Assembly: GCF_963676665.1 (NCBI RefSeq)
Contig: NZ_OY781378.1
Span: forward strand, 774,001-838,000
Direction: 5' to 3'
From: an uncultured Tolumonas sp.
Lineage (GTDB): Bacteria; Pseudomonadota; Gammaproteobacteria; Enterobacterales; Aeromonadaceae
DNA: 64,000 nt
The position numbers and the translations under genes were made by a program. Under the pieces are notes generated by a model. The model was not told where the DNA came from. It did not search any database and saw nothing but the letters and a program-made list of their open reading frames with translations. Below are positions 9,162-18,825 of the stretch, piece by piece; position 1 is the first letter of the stretch; each line of letters opens with the position of its first letter.

Positions 9162-9932
9162 TCAAAGATTATTCTTTTTTTCGCGCAAAATAGCAAAGAT
9201 CTGGATCTCATTTTCGAGATAGAGATCGCTCGATTTTTGAGCGTAAGTCACAACGCTGGGGCTATTGGTGCGTAAAAACACATTACTTCTCTTTTCTATA
9301 CCAATTGAAGATGGCAGTGTTGGGCAGCCTTGTTGGCGTAATTTGCTTACTTCTTTAATTCGCAATATTGTAAACATATTATCTGGCTCAATCAGCCAGC
9401 AATAGCTTAAATTATTGTAAGTGTATTCATGTGCAGGATAAACAAGGGTTTCATCCGGTAAGCTGGCTAGTCGCTGCAGTGAGTGATACATCTGTGTTGC
9501 GGTGCCGGTAAACAGACGTCCACACCCACCAGAAAAGAGCGTATCGCCACAAAACAGGGCGCCATGGCCGTGAAAAACAATGTGTTCAGCTGTATGCCCT
9601 GGCGTGTGCCAGACTTTAAACGCCAGCTGAAGATCAGGAAAGCTGATCAGATCCTGATCGAACATGGTTTGTAGTTGTGGTACACCAGGTAGTGTAATTT
9701 GTGGGCCGTAAACTTCACATTGTGGATATTGCGCTAAAAGCTCTGCAACACCATCAACATGATCATGATGATGGTGTGTAATTAAAATGGCTCGAAGTGT
9801 TAGGTTTTGTTGTTGCAGCCGTTCAAGCACAGGGGCTGATTCGCCGGGATCGACCACCATCGCTTGCTTGCCTTGCTTAATTAGCCAAATGTAATTGTCT
9901 GTACGACTAGGAATGGCTTGTACTTGCAACAT
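9162..9932 (-). CDS. gloB: hydroxyacylglutathione hydrolase (glyoxalase II)
   Basis: 256 residues from ATG 9932, the family length. The frame stays open for 73 codons upstream, but those overlap the divergent yafS gene and are not GloB-like. The metallo-beta-lactamase motif THHHHDH gives metal ligands His53, His55, Asp57 and His58; GHTAEH, FCGDTLFSGGCGR and PAHEYT complete the site. It converts S-lactoylglutathione to lactate and glutathione in methylglyoxal detoxification. It is divergent from yafS, as in E. coli. Confidence 0.95.
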   Translation of the reverse strand: MLQVQAIPSRTDNYIWLIKQGKQAMVVDPGESAPVLERLQQQNLTLRAILITHHHHDHVDGVAELLAQYPQCEVYGPQITLPGVPQLQTMFDQDLISFPDLQLAFKVWHTPGHTAEHIVFHGHGALFCGDTLFSGGCGRLFTGTATQMYHSLQRLASLPDETLVYPAHEYTYNNLSYCWLIEPDNMFTILRIKEVSKLRQQGCPTLPSSIGIEKRSNVFLRTNSPSVVTYAQKSSDLYLENEIQIFAILREKKNNL

Positions 9933-10019
9933 GTGATGAGCTCCGGTTCGAATTACGCTGTGTTGTGTATAAAATGAAAGAGAGAGAAAGGCAATATTTA
10001 CCCGCGTTGAGGTGATGAA

Positions 10020-10760
10020 GTGAAACCAGCAAAAATAAACCGGGAAATCATTGCACCAGAGAATTGGAGCGAATTGCCGATGGGTGATTGGCTGGCAATG
10101 GAAATCCAGCATAAGCTCGATGAATGGTGTCAGTTTATGTTTGGCTATCATCTTTTGAAACTGGGGCCATTGAGTAGTCAGCTGTCATGTACTACATCAA
10201 CTATTCGCCATCAATGTGCATTAGGCGCACAGGGGGCTTCTCTGGGTATTATCGCCGATATTGGCGAGTTGCCTATTCGAACAGGCAGCATTGATGCTTG
10301 TTTGCTGGCGCATACACTTGATTTCAGTAACGACCCGCATCAGATATTGCGTGAAGTTGAACGCGTATTAACAGCTGATGGTTGGATCATCATCAGTGGT
10401 TTTAATCCGTATAGCTTGGTTGGTTTAGGGAAGTTACTGCCTCATCTACGCCGTCGGCTGCCGTGGTCTGCACAAATGTTTTCACCGGAGCGAGTGCTCG
10501 ACTGGTTGCATTTGCTTGGCTTTGAGGTGGTACATCTAGAAGGGTTTGCTTATTCAGCGCTTTCGCGCCGCAGCCGAATTCATTGCTGGCGGGAAAATAC
10601 CGCCCGGCGGTGTGGTTATCGGTTTGCATCAACCTATATGCTCGCAGCCCGAAAACGGACTCTTCCGTTAACCCGGATCCGCGAGGTAGCGTGGCTTAAA
10701 CGTCCGGTGATGGTGGGTGGTATGGCCAGACTAAAAAATCAGACCCGGACGCAGCGCTAG
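10020..10760 (+). CDS. yafS: SAM-dependent methyltransferase, YafS-like
   Basis: 246 residues starting at GTG 10020, preceded by GAGG; the start is supported by the KPA residues shared with E. coli YafS. Methyltransferase type-11 core: the DIGELPIRTGSIDACLLAHTL region, then EVERVLTADGWIIISGFNPYS. Position between gloB and rnhA is conserved with E. coli. The N-terminal SAM-binding glycine motif is weak, as in YafS. Substrate unknown. It ends 7 bases before the convergent rnhA stop. Confidence 0.88.
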   Translation: MKPAKINREIIAPENWSELPMGDWLAMEIQHKLDEWCQFMFGYHLLKLGPLSSQLSCTTSTIRHQCALGAQGASLGIIADIGELPIRTGSIDACLLAHTLDFSNDPHQILREVERVLTADGWIIISGFNPYSLVGLGKLLPHLRRRLPWSAQMFSPERVLDWLHLLGFEVVHLEGFAYSALSRRSRIHCWRENTARRCGYRFASTYMLAARKRTLPLTRIREVAWLKRPVMVGGMARLKNQTRTQR

Positions 10761-10767
10761 ATACTTT

Positions 10768-11235
10768 TTATGATGGGTAGCCGGAATCAACAAGATGGCT
10801 ATCTGCTGCAAGTGCGGCATTGCGTGCCAGCTCGTCACAGCGCTCATTTTCTGGGTGACCTGAGTGCCCTTTAACCCAAAACCATTCCACATCGTGACGT
10901 TGAATTTCGCTGTCTAGTAGTAACCATAAGTCCACATTCTTAACTGGTTCACGGTTCGCCGTTTTCCAGCCTTTTTTCTTCCAGCCATGGATCCACTGGG
11001 TAATACCTTGACGAACATATTGGCTATCCGTCGTCAGTTTGACCTGGCAGGGTTCACTTAAAGACTGTAAACCGGCAATAGCGGCCATCAACTCCATGCG
11101 GTTATTGGTAGTCAGCTCATAACCTTGAGCTAATTCTTTACGGTGTTGTTTGTAGATCAAAACAGCGGCATAACCGCCAGGGCCTGGGTTGCCGAGACAT
11201 GAGCCATCGGTATAGAGAGTTATCTGTTTTAGCAT
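10768..11235 (-). CDS. rnhA: ribonuclease HI
   Basis: 155 residues, identical in length to E. coli Rnh[15 protein letters not shown] contains the first catalytic Asp (residue 9), RMELMA the Glu, TDSQYV the second Asp, and the C-terminal NERCDELA the last. It degrades RNA in RNA-DNA hybrids. Divergent from dnaQ with a 49-base spacer that must hold both promoters, the same head-to-head arrangement as in E. coli. Confidence 0.97.
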   Translation of the reverse strand: MLKQITLYTDGSCLGNPGPGGYAAVLIYKQHRKELAQGYELTTNNRMELMAAIAGLQSLSEPCQVKLTTDSQYVRQGITQWIHGWKKKGWKTANREPVKNVDLWLLLDSEIQRHDVEWFWVKGHSGHPENERCDELARNAALAADSHLVDSGYPS

Positions 11236-11284
11236 AGTGTCGTGGTATTCTGAGCGTCTGAGTAAAGTGTGACATAAAAGTGCT

Positions 11285-12034
11285 ATGAACCCAATGCAAA
11301 CGAATCGCTACGTAATTCTCGATACTGAAACCACAGGTATGAATCAGAGCGGTGGCCCGGTTTATATCGGTCATCGCATCATTGAAATCGGTTGTGTGGA
11401 GGTGATAAACCGCCGTTTAACCGGAAATCATTACCATGTTTATATCAAACCAGATCGTTTGGTGGATGAAGAAGCGATCCGCGTGCATGGTATTACCGAT
11501 GCTTTCCTTGCGGATAAGCCGTCGTTTGCGGCTATCGCGCAAGAATTCCGAGATTTTATTCGTGGTGCGGAATTAGTCATTCATAACGCAGCGTTCGACG
11601 TCGGCTTCATCGATCATGAATTTGATAAGCTGGGCTGGACGGAGCGGGTTAAAGACATCTGCAAAGTAACGGATTCGCTGGCATTGGCACGAGGGCAGTT
11701 CCCCGGCAAGCGTAACAGTTTGGATGCGTTATGTACGCGTTTTGGTATCGATAACTCGCATCGTACTTTACACGGCGCGTTATTGGACGCCGAAATTCTG
11801 GCTGATGTCTATTTATTGATGACGGGTGGCCAGACGCGACTGGAGTTACACAACACAGTCAATGATAATAGTTCTGGTTCATCTGCATCAGCTCAGCAGT
11901 TAAAAATGCTGCAGCGGAATGGTTCGTTGAAAGTTTTACGTGCGTCAGACGATGAATTAGCGGCACATGAAAAAAGATTAGATCTGGTTGCTAAAAAAGG
12001 TGGTAGTTGCCTGTGGCGGCCCGAACAAGAATAA
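11285..12034 (+). CDS. dnaQ: DNA polymerase III epsilon subunit (proofreading)
   Basis: 249 residues. The DEDDh exonuclease motifs are present: ILDTETTG (Exo I), [11 protein letters not shown] (Exo II) and [15 protein letters not shown] (Exo III with the catalytic His). A low-complexity Ser/Asn linker ([10 protein letters not shown]) leads to the short C-terminal segment that binds the alpha subunit. Divergent from rnhA. gmhA follows 40 bases downstream and may be co-transcribed. Confidence 0.97.
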   Translation: MNPMQTNRYVILDTETTGMNQSGGPVYIGHRIIEIGCVEVINRRLTGNHYHVYIKPDRLVDEEAIRVHGITDAFLADKPSFAAIAQEFRDFIRGAELVIHNAAFDVGFIDHEFDKLGWTERVKDICKVTDSLALARGQFPGKRNSLDALCTRFGIDNSHRTLHGALLDAEILADVYLLMTGGQTRLELHNTVNDNSSGSSASAQQLKMLQRNGSLKVLRASDDELAAHEKRLDLVAKKGGSCLWRPEQE

Positions 12035-12074
12035 ACGTTTTTTCCATATAAAAATGAAAGGAAAAATACCGCAT

Positions 12075-12653
12075 ATGTATCAGGAAATTATTAAGCAGGA
12101 ATTGGTTACGGCACAACAGGCTCTGGCCGATTTTATTGCTGACGCCGAAAATATTAATGCTATCGAACAAGCGGCAAAACTAATTGCCGCATCATTGCGT
12201 GACGGCGGTAAAGTCATGTCATGCGGTAATGGTGGATCACACTGTGATGCCATGCATTTTGCCGAAGAGTTAACTGGCCGTTACCGTGAAGACCGTCCGG
12301 GTTATGCGGGGATCGCTATTTCCGACCCAAGTCATTTATCGTGTGTATCAAATGACTATGGTTATCAGTACGTATTTTCCCGTTATCTGGAAGCGGTTGG
12401 TCGCGCTGGTGATGTGATGCTGGGCATCTCAACCAGCGGTAATTCCGGAAATATTATTACAGCTATTGAGTCGGCCAAAAAGAAAGGCATCAAGGTTGTG
12501 ACCTTAACCGGCAAGGATGGCGGTAAAATGGCGGGTATGGCAGATGTTGAAATTCGCGTGCCTTATTTTGGGTATGCGGATCGTATTCAAGAGATCCATA
12601 TTAAAGTTATCCATATTTTGATCATGCTGATTGAAAAAGAGTTGGCTGTCTGA
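12075..12653 (+). CDS. gmhA: sedoheptulose-7-phosphate isomerase
   Basis: 192 residues from ATG 12075 ([10 protein letters not shown]), equal to the family; the frame is open earlier but that part overlaps dnaQ. It is the first enzyme of ADP-heptose synthesis for LPS inner core. SIS-domain motifs: [18 protein letters not shown], the GRYREDRPG loop, and [11 protein letters not shown]. Conserved Glu and His of the active site are in FAEEL and [11 protein letters not shown]. Followed directly by yafJ, as in E. coli. Confidence 0.96.
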   Translation: MYQEIIKQELVTAQQALADFIADAENINAIEQAAKLIAASLRDGGKVMSCGNGGSHCDAMHFAEELTGRYREDRPGYAGIAISDPSHLSCVSNDYGYQYVFSRYLEAVGRAGDVMLGISTSGNSGNIITAIESAKKKGIKVVTLTGKDGGKMAGMADVEIRVPYFGYADRIQEIHIKVIHILIMLIEKELAV

Positions 12654-12671
12654 TTAGTTCGAGGTGAGGCT

Positions 12672-13472
12672 GTGTGCGAATTATTGGGTATGAGTGCGAA
12701 TGTTCCCACTGATATCTGCTTTAGTTTCAGTGGATTAGTTCAACGAGGTGGGCGTACTGGCCCGCATGTTGATGGTTGGGGCATTACTTTCTATGAAGGG
12801 AAGGGCTGCCGTACCTTTAAAGATCCCGTAGCTTGTGCGCAGTCTCAAATTGCTAAGTTAGTTCAGGAATATCCGATCAAAAGTTGTGCCGTGGTGAGTC
12901 ATATCCGACAGGCGAATCGTGGTAGTGTGGCATTAGAAAATACCCACCCATTTACGCGAGAATTATGGGGTCGTTATTGGACCTTTGCCCACAATGGGCA
13001 ACTGACTGATTATGAAGTGCTGGATGTAGGGCGTTTTGTGCCGGTAGGGCAAACCGATAGTGAAAGGTCATTTTGCTGGTTGTTAAACCAACTAGAGAAA
13101 AAATTCCCATTTTTCCCAGAAGAACCGGAAGCCTTATTTCAGTTTTTAGCGACGTTATGTAATGAATTAATGCAATTAGGCGTGTTCAATATGCTGTTAT
13201 CCGATGGCGAATATTTGATCACTTATTGCACCACCAATCTTCATTGCATCACTCGACGAGCACCGTTTGGTCAGGCTAAGTTAATCGATGACGATGTTAC
13301 GATCGATTTTCAGCAGGAAACGACACCGAACGACGTAGTGACAGTGATTGCGACTCAGCCGCTGACAAATAATGAGCAGTGGCAGAAAATGGAGCGCGGC
13401 GAACTGAAGGTTTTCCGCTTCGGTGAGCAGTTATTTGCTATTACAACGGAAGAAAAAGAACAGGGAGCTTAA
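12672..13472 (+). CDS. yafJ: class II glutamine amidotransferase, YafJ-like
   Basis: 266 residues beginning at GTG 12672 after a GAGGTGAGG ribosome-binding site. Residue 2 is Cys (MCELLGMS), the N-terminal nucleophile of class II amidotransferases, exposed after Met removal. VQRGGRTGPHVDGWG and SHIRQANRG, AHNGQL and TDSER complete the glutaminase site. No synthase domain is fused, so the acceptor is unknown. Same position after gmhA as in E. coli. Its last codons overlap a terminator. Confidence 0.92.
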   Translation: MCELLGMSANVPTDICFSFSGLVQRGGRTGPHVDGWGITFYEGKGCRTFKDPVACAQSQIAKLVQEYPIKSCAVVSHIRQANRGSVALENTHPFTRELWGRYWTFAHNGQLTDYEVLDVGRFVPVGQTDSERSFCWLLNQLEKKFPFFPEEPEALFQFLATLCNELMQLGVFNMLLSDGEYLITYCTTNLHCITRRAPFGQAKLIDDDVTIDFQQETTPNDVVTVIATQPLTNNEQWQKMERGELKVFRFGEQLFAITTEEKEQGA

Positions 13473-13486
13473 GCTCCCTGTTCTTT
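13455..13486. terminator. bidirectional terminator between yafJ and purN
   Basis: AAGAACAGGGAGCTT pairs perfectly with AAGCTCCCTGTTCTT, followed by T-rich sequence on the plus strand and A-rich flank for the minus strand. It includes the yafJ stop codon and lies just before the end of purN. Confidence 0.88.
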
Positions 13487-13493
13487 ATTTGTA

Positions 13494-14153
13494 TTACTCT
13501 GTTTGCCCTGCGCCATCGTCGTCACTGGCATAACCTGATAGCGGAAGACATTCGCCATCCAGCCAAGCTTTACCCTCTTTCATGACTAAACGTTGCTGAC
13601 AAAACCAGTTGATCACTAATGGATAGATCTGATGTTCCTGCACATGCACGCGTTGTGCTAACTCTTCAACGGTATCATCCGCGAAGACAGGAACTTTAGC
13701 CTGCAGGATGACTGGGCCGCCATCGAGCTCTTCGGTCACAAAATGCACACTGGCACCGTGCTCACTATCACCGGCATCAATCGCTTTTTGATGCGTATGC
13801 AAGCCTTGATATTTAGGCAGCAAAGACGGATGAATGTTCAGCATGCGTCCGGCATAGTGATTCACAAAAGCAGGTGTCAAAATCCGCATAAAACCGGCCA
13901 TGATAATCAGATCGGGTTGGTGACGATCAATCTCAGCCATCAACGCCGTATCATATTGTGCCCGATCAGCATAATCCTGATTAGAAATGACAGCGGTATG
14001 GATATCAGCAGCACTGGCGCGTTTCAGGCCGTAGGCATCTGCGCGGTTACTGATAACAGCAGCGACACGGCCATGAATTTTGCCTGACTTGCAGGCGTCA
14101 ATGACAGCCTGCAAGTTGCTTCCTGTTCCAGAAATCAGAACAACCAGATTCAT
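13494..14153 (-). CDS. purN: phosphoribosylglycinamide formyltransferase
   Basis: 219 residues. N-terminus VVLISGTGSNLQAVID binds the phosphoribosyl substrate; the catalytic Asn-His-Asp triad appears in LNIHPSLLPKYQGLHTHQ and SVHFVTEELDGGP. It transfers formyl from 10-formyl-THF to GAR in purine synthesis. Its ATG overlaps the purM stop by one base (TAATG), so the two are translationally coupled. Confidence 0.97.
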   Translation of the reverse strand: MNLVVLISGTGSNLQAVIDACKSGKIHGRVAAVISNRADAYGLKRASAADIHTAVISNQDYADRAQYDTALMAEIDRHQPDLIIMAGFMRILTPAFVNHYAGRMLNIHPSLLPKYQGLHTHQKAIDAGDSEHGASVHFVTEELDGGPVILQAKVPVFADDTVEELAQRVHVQEHQIYPLVINWFCQQRLVMKEGKAWLDGECLPLSGYASDDDGAGQTE

Positions 14154-15190
14154 TAGTTAATTTCTACCTGTTTTTCACCGGCAGCGGCTTGTTCGATACG
14201 ACCGATCAACCAAGCGTTTTCGCCTTCGGCTTTCAGCAATGCCAGAGCAGCATCAACCTGATCTTGTGGCAGCGCGATGATCATGCCAACGCCACAGTTG
14301 AAAGTGCGGTACATTTCATAGGTTTCAACGTTGCCGCTTTTTTGCAGCCAGTTGAATACTTCTGGCCATTGCCAGCTGCTACCGTCGATCACAGCTTTGG
14401 TATTTTCTGGTAATACACGTGGGATGTTTTCCCAGAAGCCGCCACCAGTGATATGTGACAGTGCGTGAATTTCACACTCTTTCAGCAGTTTCAGTACTGG
14501 TTTAACATAGATGCGAGTTGGAGCCAGCAGCGCGTTTGCCAGTGTAGAGTCGCCCAGTGGTTGTTGTACGTCAGCTTTGCTCACTTCCAGAATCTTACGG
14601 ATCAAAGAGAAACCGTTAGAGTGTGGGCCGGAAGAGGCCAGTGCAATCAGTGCATCGCCAGCGGCAACTTTAGAGCCGTCAATGATTTCTGATGCTTCAA
14701 CCACGCCTACGCAGAAACCTGCCATGTCGTAGTCTTCACCTTCGTACATGCCTGGCATTTCAGCCGTTTCACCACCGACTAATGCACAGTTGGATTGTTC
14801 ACAACCTGCACCAATACCAGTCACTACTGCGGCCGCAGTATCGACATCCAATTTACCGGTTGCATAGTAATCCAAGAAGAACAGCGGTTCTGCACCTTGA
14901 ACGATCAGGTCGTTCACACACATTGCAACCAGATCGATACCAACGGTATCGTGTTTTTTCAGATCGATCGCCAGACGCAATTTGGTGCCGACGCCATCAG
15001 TACCAGAAACCAGGATAGGTTCGCGATAACCAGCCGGAATTCGGCACAGAGCACCAAAACCACCTAATCCGCCCATTACTTCAGGACGGCGGGTGCGTTT
15101 GGCAACGCCTTTGATACGCTCAACCAGGGCATTACCTGCATCGATATCAACGCCAGCGTCCTTGTAGCTCAGTGAAGTCTTGTCAGTCAC
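14153..15190 (-). CDS. purM: phosphoribosylformylglycinamidine cyclo-ligase
   Basis: 345 residues, standard for AIR synthetase. [19 protein letters not shown] opens the protein; [35 protein letters not shown] and [11 protein letters not shown] are the ATP and substrate motifs of the PurM fold. It forms AIR from FGAM. First gene of a purMN unit, divergent from upp across a 168-base spacer. I did not find a convincing PurR operator in that spacer. Confidence 0.97.
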   Translation of the reverse strand: MTDKTSLSYKDAGVDIDAGNALVERIKGVAKRTRRPEVMGGLGGFGALCRIPAGYREPILVSGTDGVGTKLRLAIDLKKHDTVGIDLVAMCVNDLIVQGAEPLFFLDYYATGKLDVDTAAAVVTGIGAGCEQSNCALVGGETAEMPGMYEGEDYDMAGFCVGVVEASEIIDGSKVAAGDALIALASSGPHSNGFSLIRKILEVSKADVQQPLGDSTLANALLAPTRIYVKPVLKLLKECEIHALSHITGGGFWENIPRVLPENTKAVIDGSSWQWPEVFNWLQKSGNVETYEMYRTFNCGVGMIIALPQDQVDAALALLKAEGENAWLIGRIEQAAAGEKQVEIN

Positions 15191-15358
15191 GATAGATCCT
15201 TGTCGTAATCGCTGTTAAGGGGGAGATTAAACAGTCCCTATTCTAGCAGTCAGGAACGAAGAGAAAAAGAAAACCTGCGGTTTGTAGCAGAAAACATTCA
15301 TTTTCGTCTGATGTGAATGATAAGATCTTAACCAGATAATCAAATTACGGAGTTCATA

Positions 15359-15985
15359 ATGAAAGTTGTCGAGGTAAAACACCCGCTGGTTAAACACAAA
15401 CTGGGTCTGATGCGTGAAGCTGATATAAGTACGAAACGTTTCCGCGAACTGGCCAAAGAAGTGGGCAGCCTGCTGACATATGAAGCTACCGCCGATTTTG
15501 AAACTGAAAAAGTAACCATTGATGGTTGGAATGGTCCGGTAGAAGTGGATCAGATCAAAGGGAAAAAGGTCACGGTAGTGCCTATTCTGCGTGCTGGTTT
15601 GGGCATGATGGACGGTGTTCTGGAACATATGCCAAGCGCACGTGTGAGTGTGGTCGGTATTTATCGTGACGAAGAAACACTGAAACCTGTTCCTTATTTC
15701 CAGAAAATTGTCAGCAATATTGATGAGCGTTTGGCGTTGATAGTTGATCCGATGCTGGCAACCGGTGGTTCCATGATTGCAACCATCGATTTGTTGAAAG
15801 AGAAAGGCTGCAAACAGATCAAGGTCATTATTTTGGTAGCTGCACCAGAAGGGCTGGCAGCATTACAAGCAGCGCACGATGATGTAGAAGTTTATTGCGC
15901 TTCTATCGACCAAGGCTTGAATGAAAAAGGTTATATCATTCCAGGCTTGGGTGATGCAGGCGATAAAATTTTCGGAACTAAATAA
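15359..15985 (+). CDS. upp: uracil phosphoribosyltransferase
   Basis: 208 residues, the exact family length. [19 protein letters not shown] is the conserved start; [12 protein letters not shown], the PRPP loop [13 protein letters not shown] and the C-terminal [18 protein letters not shown] are diagnostic. It salvages uracil to UMP. CGGAG precedes the ATG. The divergent purM-upp arrangement is common in this group. The DUF2066 gene starts within 5 bases of the stop. Confidence 0.97.
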   Translation: MKVVEVKHPLVKHKLGLMREADISTKRFRELAKEVGSLLTYEATADFETEKVTIDGWNGPVEVDQIKGKKVTVVPILRAGLGMMDGVLEHMPSARVSVVGIYRDEETLKPVPYFQKIVSNIDERLALIVDPMLATGGSMIATIDLLKEKGCKQIKVIILVAAPEGLAALQAAHDDVEVYCASIDQGLNEKGYIIPGLGDAGDKIFGTK

Positions 15986-15990
15986 CCATT

Positions 15991-16548
15991 TTGAAGAACC
16001 GTTGCTGGTGTCTATTACTGCGATGCTGTTTTCTGCTAAGTCTGGGGTGGAGTATTCCATCTCAGGCTATGTCAGAACGTATTCTTTGCTGGTTGGTCGA
16101 TAGCTCAGTGAAAGAACAAATAGTGCCGGATGATAAATCGACGCGTTGGCCTCAACTGTTCAATTATCAAGGCTCTGTGAGTTACCGCTTTATTTTTCCA
16201 ATTATGGATCTTGATGATGCAACTCAGATCCAGCCTGCGACAATAGAAAATGCCTTTATGTCTCCATTGTTGCTGGTCAGTCGGCGCTATGATGCGGATA
16301 AATTGCTGTTAGGGCAGTTACATCAGCAAAATGGTGAATGGACATTAGATTGGCAACTGCATGATGCCCGGAATGATGGCGCGGTAATTATCCGTGGGCA
16401 AGCTCGTGGAATGCCAAATCAACTCGCGAATCAGGTTGTTACTGCGCTAGAGGCTTATACACAAGAGCATAACACTATCACTGTAAAAAACGTTACGCAG
16501 CCTCGTCAGGTTGATCCCGAGCAATCTTCTTATTCTCAGTTTTATTAA
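15991..16548 (+). CDS. short DUF2066-family protein with signal peptide
   Basis: 185 residues from TTG 15991, five bases after upp. The N-terminus has a hydrophobic core and ends in SQA, a typical signal peptide, which supports the unusual TTG start; there is no obvious ribosome-binding site, so translation may be coupled to upp. The mature part (CWLVDSS, then FIFPIMDLDD, SRRYDADKLLLGQL, WTLDWQL) matches the C-terminal half of DUF2066 proteins. From memory, relatives in Vibrio and Shewanella are about twice as long, so this looks like a half-length version. Function unknown. hda follows 12 bases later. Confidence 0.75.
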   Translation: MKNRCWCLLLRCCFLLSLGWSIPSQAMSERILCWLVDSSVKEQIVPDDKSTRWPQLFNYQGSVSYRFIFPIMDLDDATQIQPATIENAFMSPLLLVSRRYDADKLLLGQLHQQNGEWTLDWQLHDARNDGAVIIRGQARGMPNQLANQVVTALEAYTQEHNTITVKNVTQPRQVDPEQSSYSQFY

Positions 16549-16560
16549 CAGGCGGTGATA

Positions 16561-17262
16561 ATGCTGCAATCAACCCAACTTTCACTGGCTGTTCAACTAC
16601 CTGATGATGAAACATTTGCCAGTTTTTATCCCGGCAGTAATGCGCAACTTATCACGACTTTGAAAAATGCAGCCATTGGCGAAGGCGTACCATTACTTTA
16701 TTTTTGGGGTTGTCGCGGTTCGGGGCGTTCGCATCTATTGCATGCCACCTGCGCTGAAATTAATGGCAATGGTGAATCTGCCGTTTATATTCCTCTCGAT
16801 CGGCACGAACAATACTCCCCGGATATTCTGGAGGGGATGGAGCGTATGCCGCTGTTATGTCTTGATAATCTCGATGCTGTGGCTGGCGATCGACTTTGGG
16901 AAGAATCACTGTTTAATTTGTTTAACCGCTGGAAGGAAACCAGCCGTGGTTCATTGATCATGTCAGCAACTACCGCTCCGCGTAAATTAGGCCTCTGTTT
17001 ACCTGATTTAGCATCGCGTCTCGACTGGGGTGTGTCATTTCAGTTACATGAACTGGATGATGAAGGGAAACTGGGCGCCTTACAGTTACGCGCGGCATTA
17101 CGTGGGTTCAAACTTCCTGTTGATGTGGGTCGCTTTCTACTCAATCGTTTATCGCGAGATATGCGGACTCTGCTGCAAGCGCTGGATACGCTGGACAATG
17201 CGTCGTTGCATGCCCAGCGTAAATTGACCATTCCTTTTATTAAGGAAGTGTTGGAACTTTAG
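16561..17262 (+). CDS. hda: DnaA regulatory inactivator
   Basis: 233 residues from ATG 16561 (MLQSTQLSLAVQLPDDETFASF); GTG 16555 is in frame two codons earlier, but the ATG fits the E. coli Hda start. QLSL near the N-terminus is a clamp-binding motif. The AAA+ domain has the Hda-type Walker A GCRGSGRSH and Walker B LLCLDNLDAV. With the DNA-loaded sliding clamp it stimulates ATP hydrolysis by DnaA after initiation. Stop overlaps the convergent bepA stop by 4 bases. Confidence 0.95.
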   Translation: MLQSTQLSLAVQLPDDETFASFYPGSNAQLITTLKNAAIGEGVPLLYFWGCRGSGRSHLLHATCAEINGNGESAVYIPLDRHEQYSPDILEGMERMPLLCLDNLDAVAGDRLWEESLFNLFNRWKETSRGSLIMSATTAPRKLGLCLPDLASRLDWGVSFQLHELDDEGKLGALQLRAALRGFKLPVDVGRFLLNRLSRDMRTLLQALDTLDNASLHAQRKLTIPFIKEVLEL

Positions 17263-18722
17263 CGTTTCAGGCTGGTATCCACTTTTTTCTGCTCTTCCAA
17301 TTCAGCGATGCGTGCATCAATCCGGGCCTGACTTAAGTTGTCGGCGGTGTTCGCGCGCGCCATGTGTAGTTGATCGGTCGCTTGGTCAATCTCACCACGT
17401 AAGGCTAAATATTCCGCCTGAGCCTGATGAAATCCGGCCTGATTGGCGGTTTGTTCATACCCTTCTGCCAGTAACTGCCATGCCACCGATGATTCCGGAT
17501 TATTGCGGGTATATTGATCCAACAAACGAATAGAAGCATCTGCTTTGTTCGCCTTCAGATAAACATTCGCCAGATTCATGATGATGACCGGGTTATCCGG
17601 CATGCTTTGATTCCGTTGTTCCAGTCGACTTATCGCCGCGTTAAATTGTTGTGCCGCAATTTCCTGATCAGTCAGTGAATCTTGAAAGAAAAGGTTATCC
17701 GGTTTGCGTTTACTCAACAGTGTCAGTACTTCACCCGCTTCGGGTATTTTATTTAATTGCAGCAATGACAATGCCTTACCATATTGAGCCGCTAACCAAG
17801 GCGCAGAGTTTTCACTGCTTTTTCCCGCTTGTTGTTCGAAGAAGGTCAGTAAACCATCGGCACTCTGATTACTGTACATCGCTTGGATCCGCACTTTTGC
17901 CAGTAAAAAATCTAAGCTAGATTCAAGATGACGTATACGGTAACTGCTGGCCCGGTTTCTGGCTTCAGCAATACGATTCTCAGTGATGGGGTGGGTTAAC
18001 AGCATCTCGGGTAATTTAGATGAATAACGGTTTTCGGCAGCAAGTTTTTGGAAAAACGTCATCATGCCAGTTGGTTCAAAACCGGCATTGTAGAGTAATG
18101 CCATGCCGATCCGATCGGCTTCATATTCATTATCACGAGTGAAGTTAATTGAATTTTGTACAGTTAAGCCCATCGTTGTGTTGATAGCCGCAGCACCAGC
18201 TGTTGGGTTCAGCATCGCTAGTGCGATGGAGCCGACTAAACCGGCAATCGATAGTGGGGCGCTTTTGGCCTGATCTTCCATATAGCGGGCTATATGCCGT
18301 TGGGTGACATGGCTGATTTCATGCGCTAACACGCCAGCCAGTTCACTTTCTGTTTCTGCATGCAGAAATAAACCACTATGTACTTTTACGCGGCCACCAA
18401 GAAATGCGGCGGCGTTAATACTGTCGTCTTTCACCAGAAAAAAAGTAAAAGGGAAGCGGACGTTATTCGCTTGGCTTACCAGTCGCAGCCCCAGATCATT
18501 AATGTATTCATTAAGTACCGGATCATCGATGATAGGTAAACTCGCCCGGGCAAAACGCATAAAAGCTTTGCCATATAATACTTCTTGTTCAACGGATAGG
18601 GCTGAAACTCCGGCGGTACCGATATCCGGTAACTGAGAATCAGCGTGTGATAGGGTGGAAAACATAAGGCAACATGCGGTGCTAAAACACAGCAGTAGTT
18701 TTTTCAGGCAACGATAAAGCAC
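17259..18722 (-). CDS. bepA: beta-barrel assembly-enhancing protease (M48)
   Basis: 487 residues from GTG 18722, preceded by AAAGGGG. Signal peptide ends at SHA. The M48 domain (~45-260) contains zinc ligands His134 and His138 with catalytic Glu135 in HEISH, and the third ligand in NEYEADRIG. A C-terminal TPR region (~290-480) follows. In E. coli this periplasmic protein (YfgC) promotes LptD and BAM assembly and degrades stalled barrels. It is next to perM, as in E. coli. Confidence 0.95.
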   Translation of the reverse strand: MLYRCLKKLLLCFSTACCLMFSTLSHADSQLPDIGTAGVSALSVEQEVLYGKAFMRFARASLPIIDDPVLNEYINDLGLRLVSQANNVRFPFTFFLVKDDSINAAAFLGGRVKVHSGLFLHAETESELAGVLAHEISHVTQRHIARYMEDQAKSAPLSIAGLVGSIALAMLNPTAGAAAINTTMGLTVQNSINFTRDNEYEADRIGMALLYNAGFEPTGMMTFFQKLAAENRYSSKLPEMLLTHPITENRIAEARNRASSYRIRHLESSLDFLLAKVRIQAMYSNQSADGLLTFFEQQAGKSSENSAPWLAAQYGKALSLLQLNKIPEAGEVLTLLSKRKPDNLFFQDSLTDQEIAAQQFNAAISRLEQRNQSMPDNPVIIMNLANVYLKANKADASIRLLDQYTRNNPESSVAWQLLAEGYEQTANQAGFHQAQAEYLALRGEIDQATDQLHMARANTADNLSQARIDARIAELEEQKKVDTSLKR

Positions 18723-18825
18723 AACGTACCCCTTTCTTTGATAATTATCTGTTTCGACATGCGAAAAATACCGCGCAAGCGATTACACTAGGCAATTGTA
18801 CGATGAATTCAACGGAATCGGCAGG

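Noticed and set aside
15191..15358. Possible PurR operator between purM and upp
   Set aside because: Sequence has no match good enough to the ACGCAAACGTTTGCGT-type palindrome.
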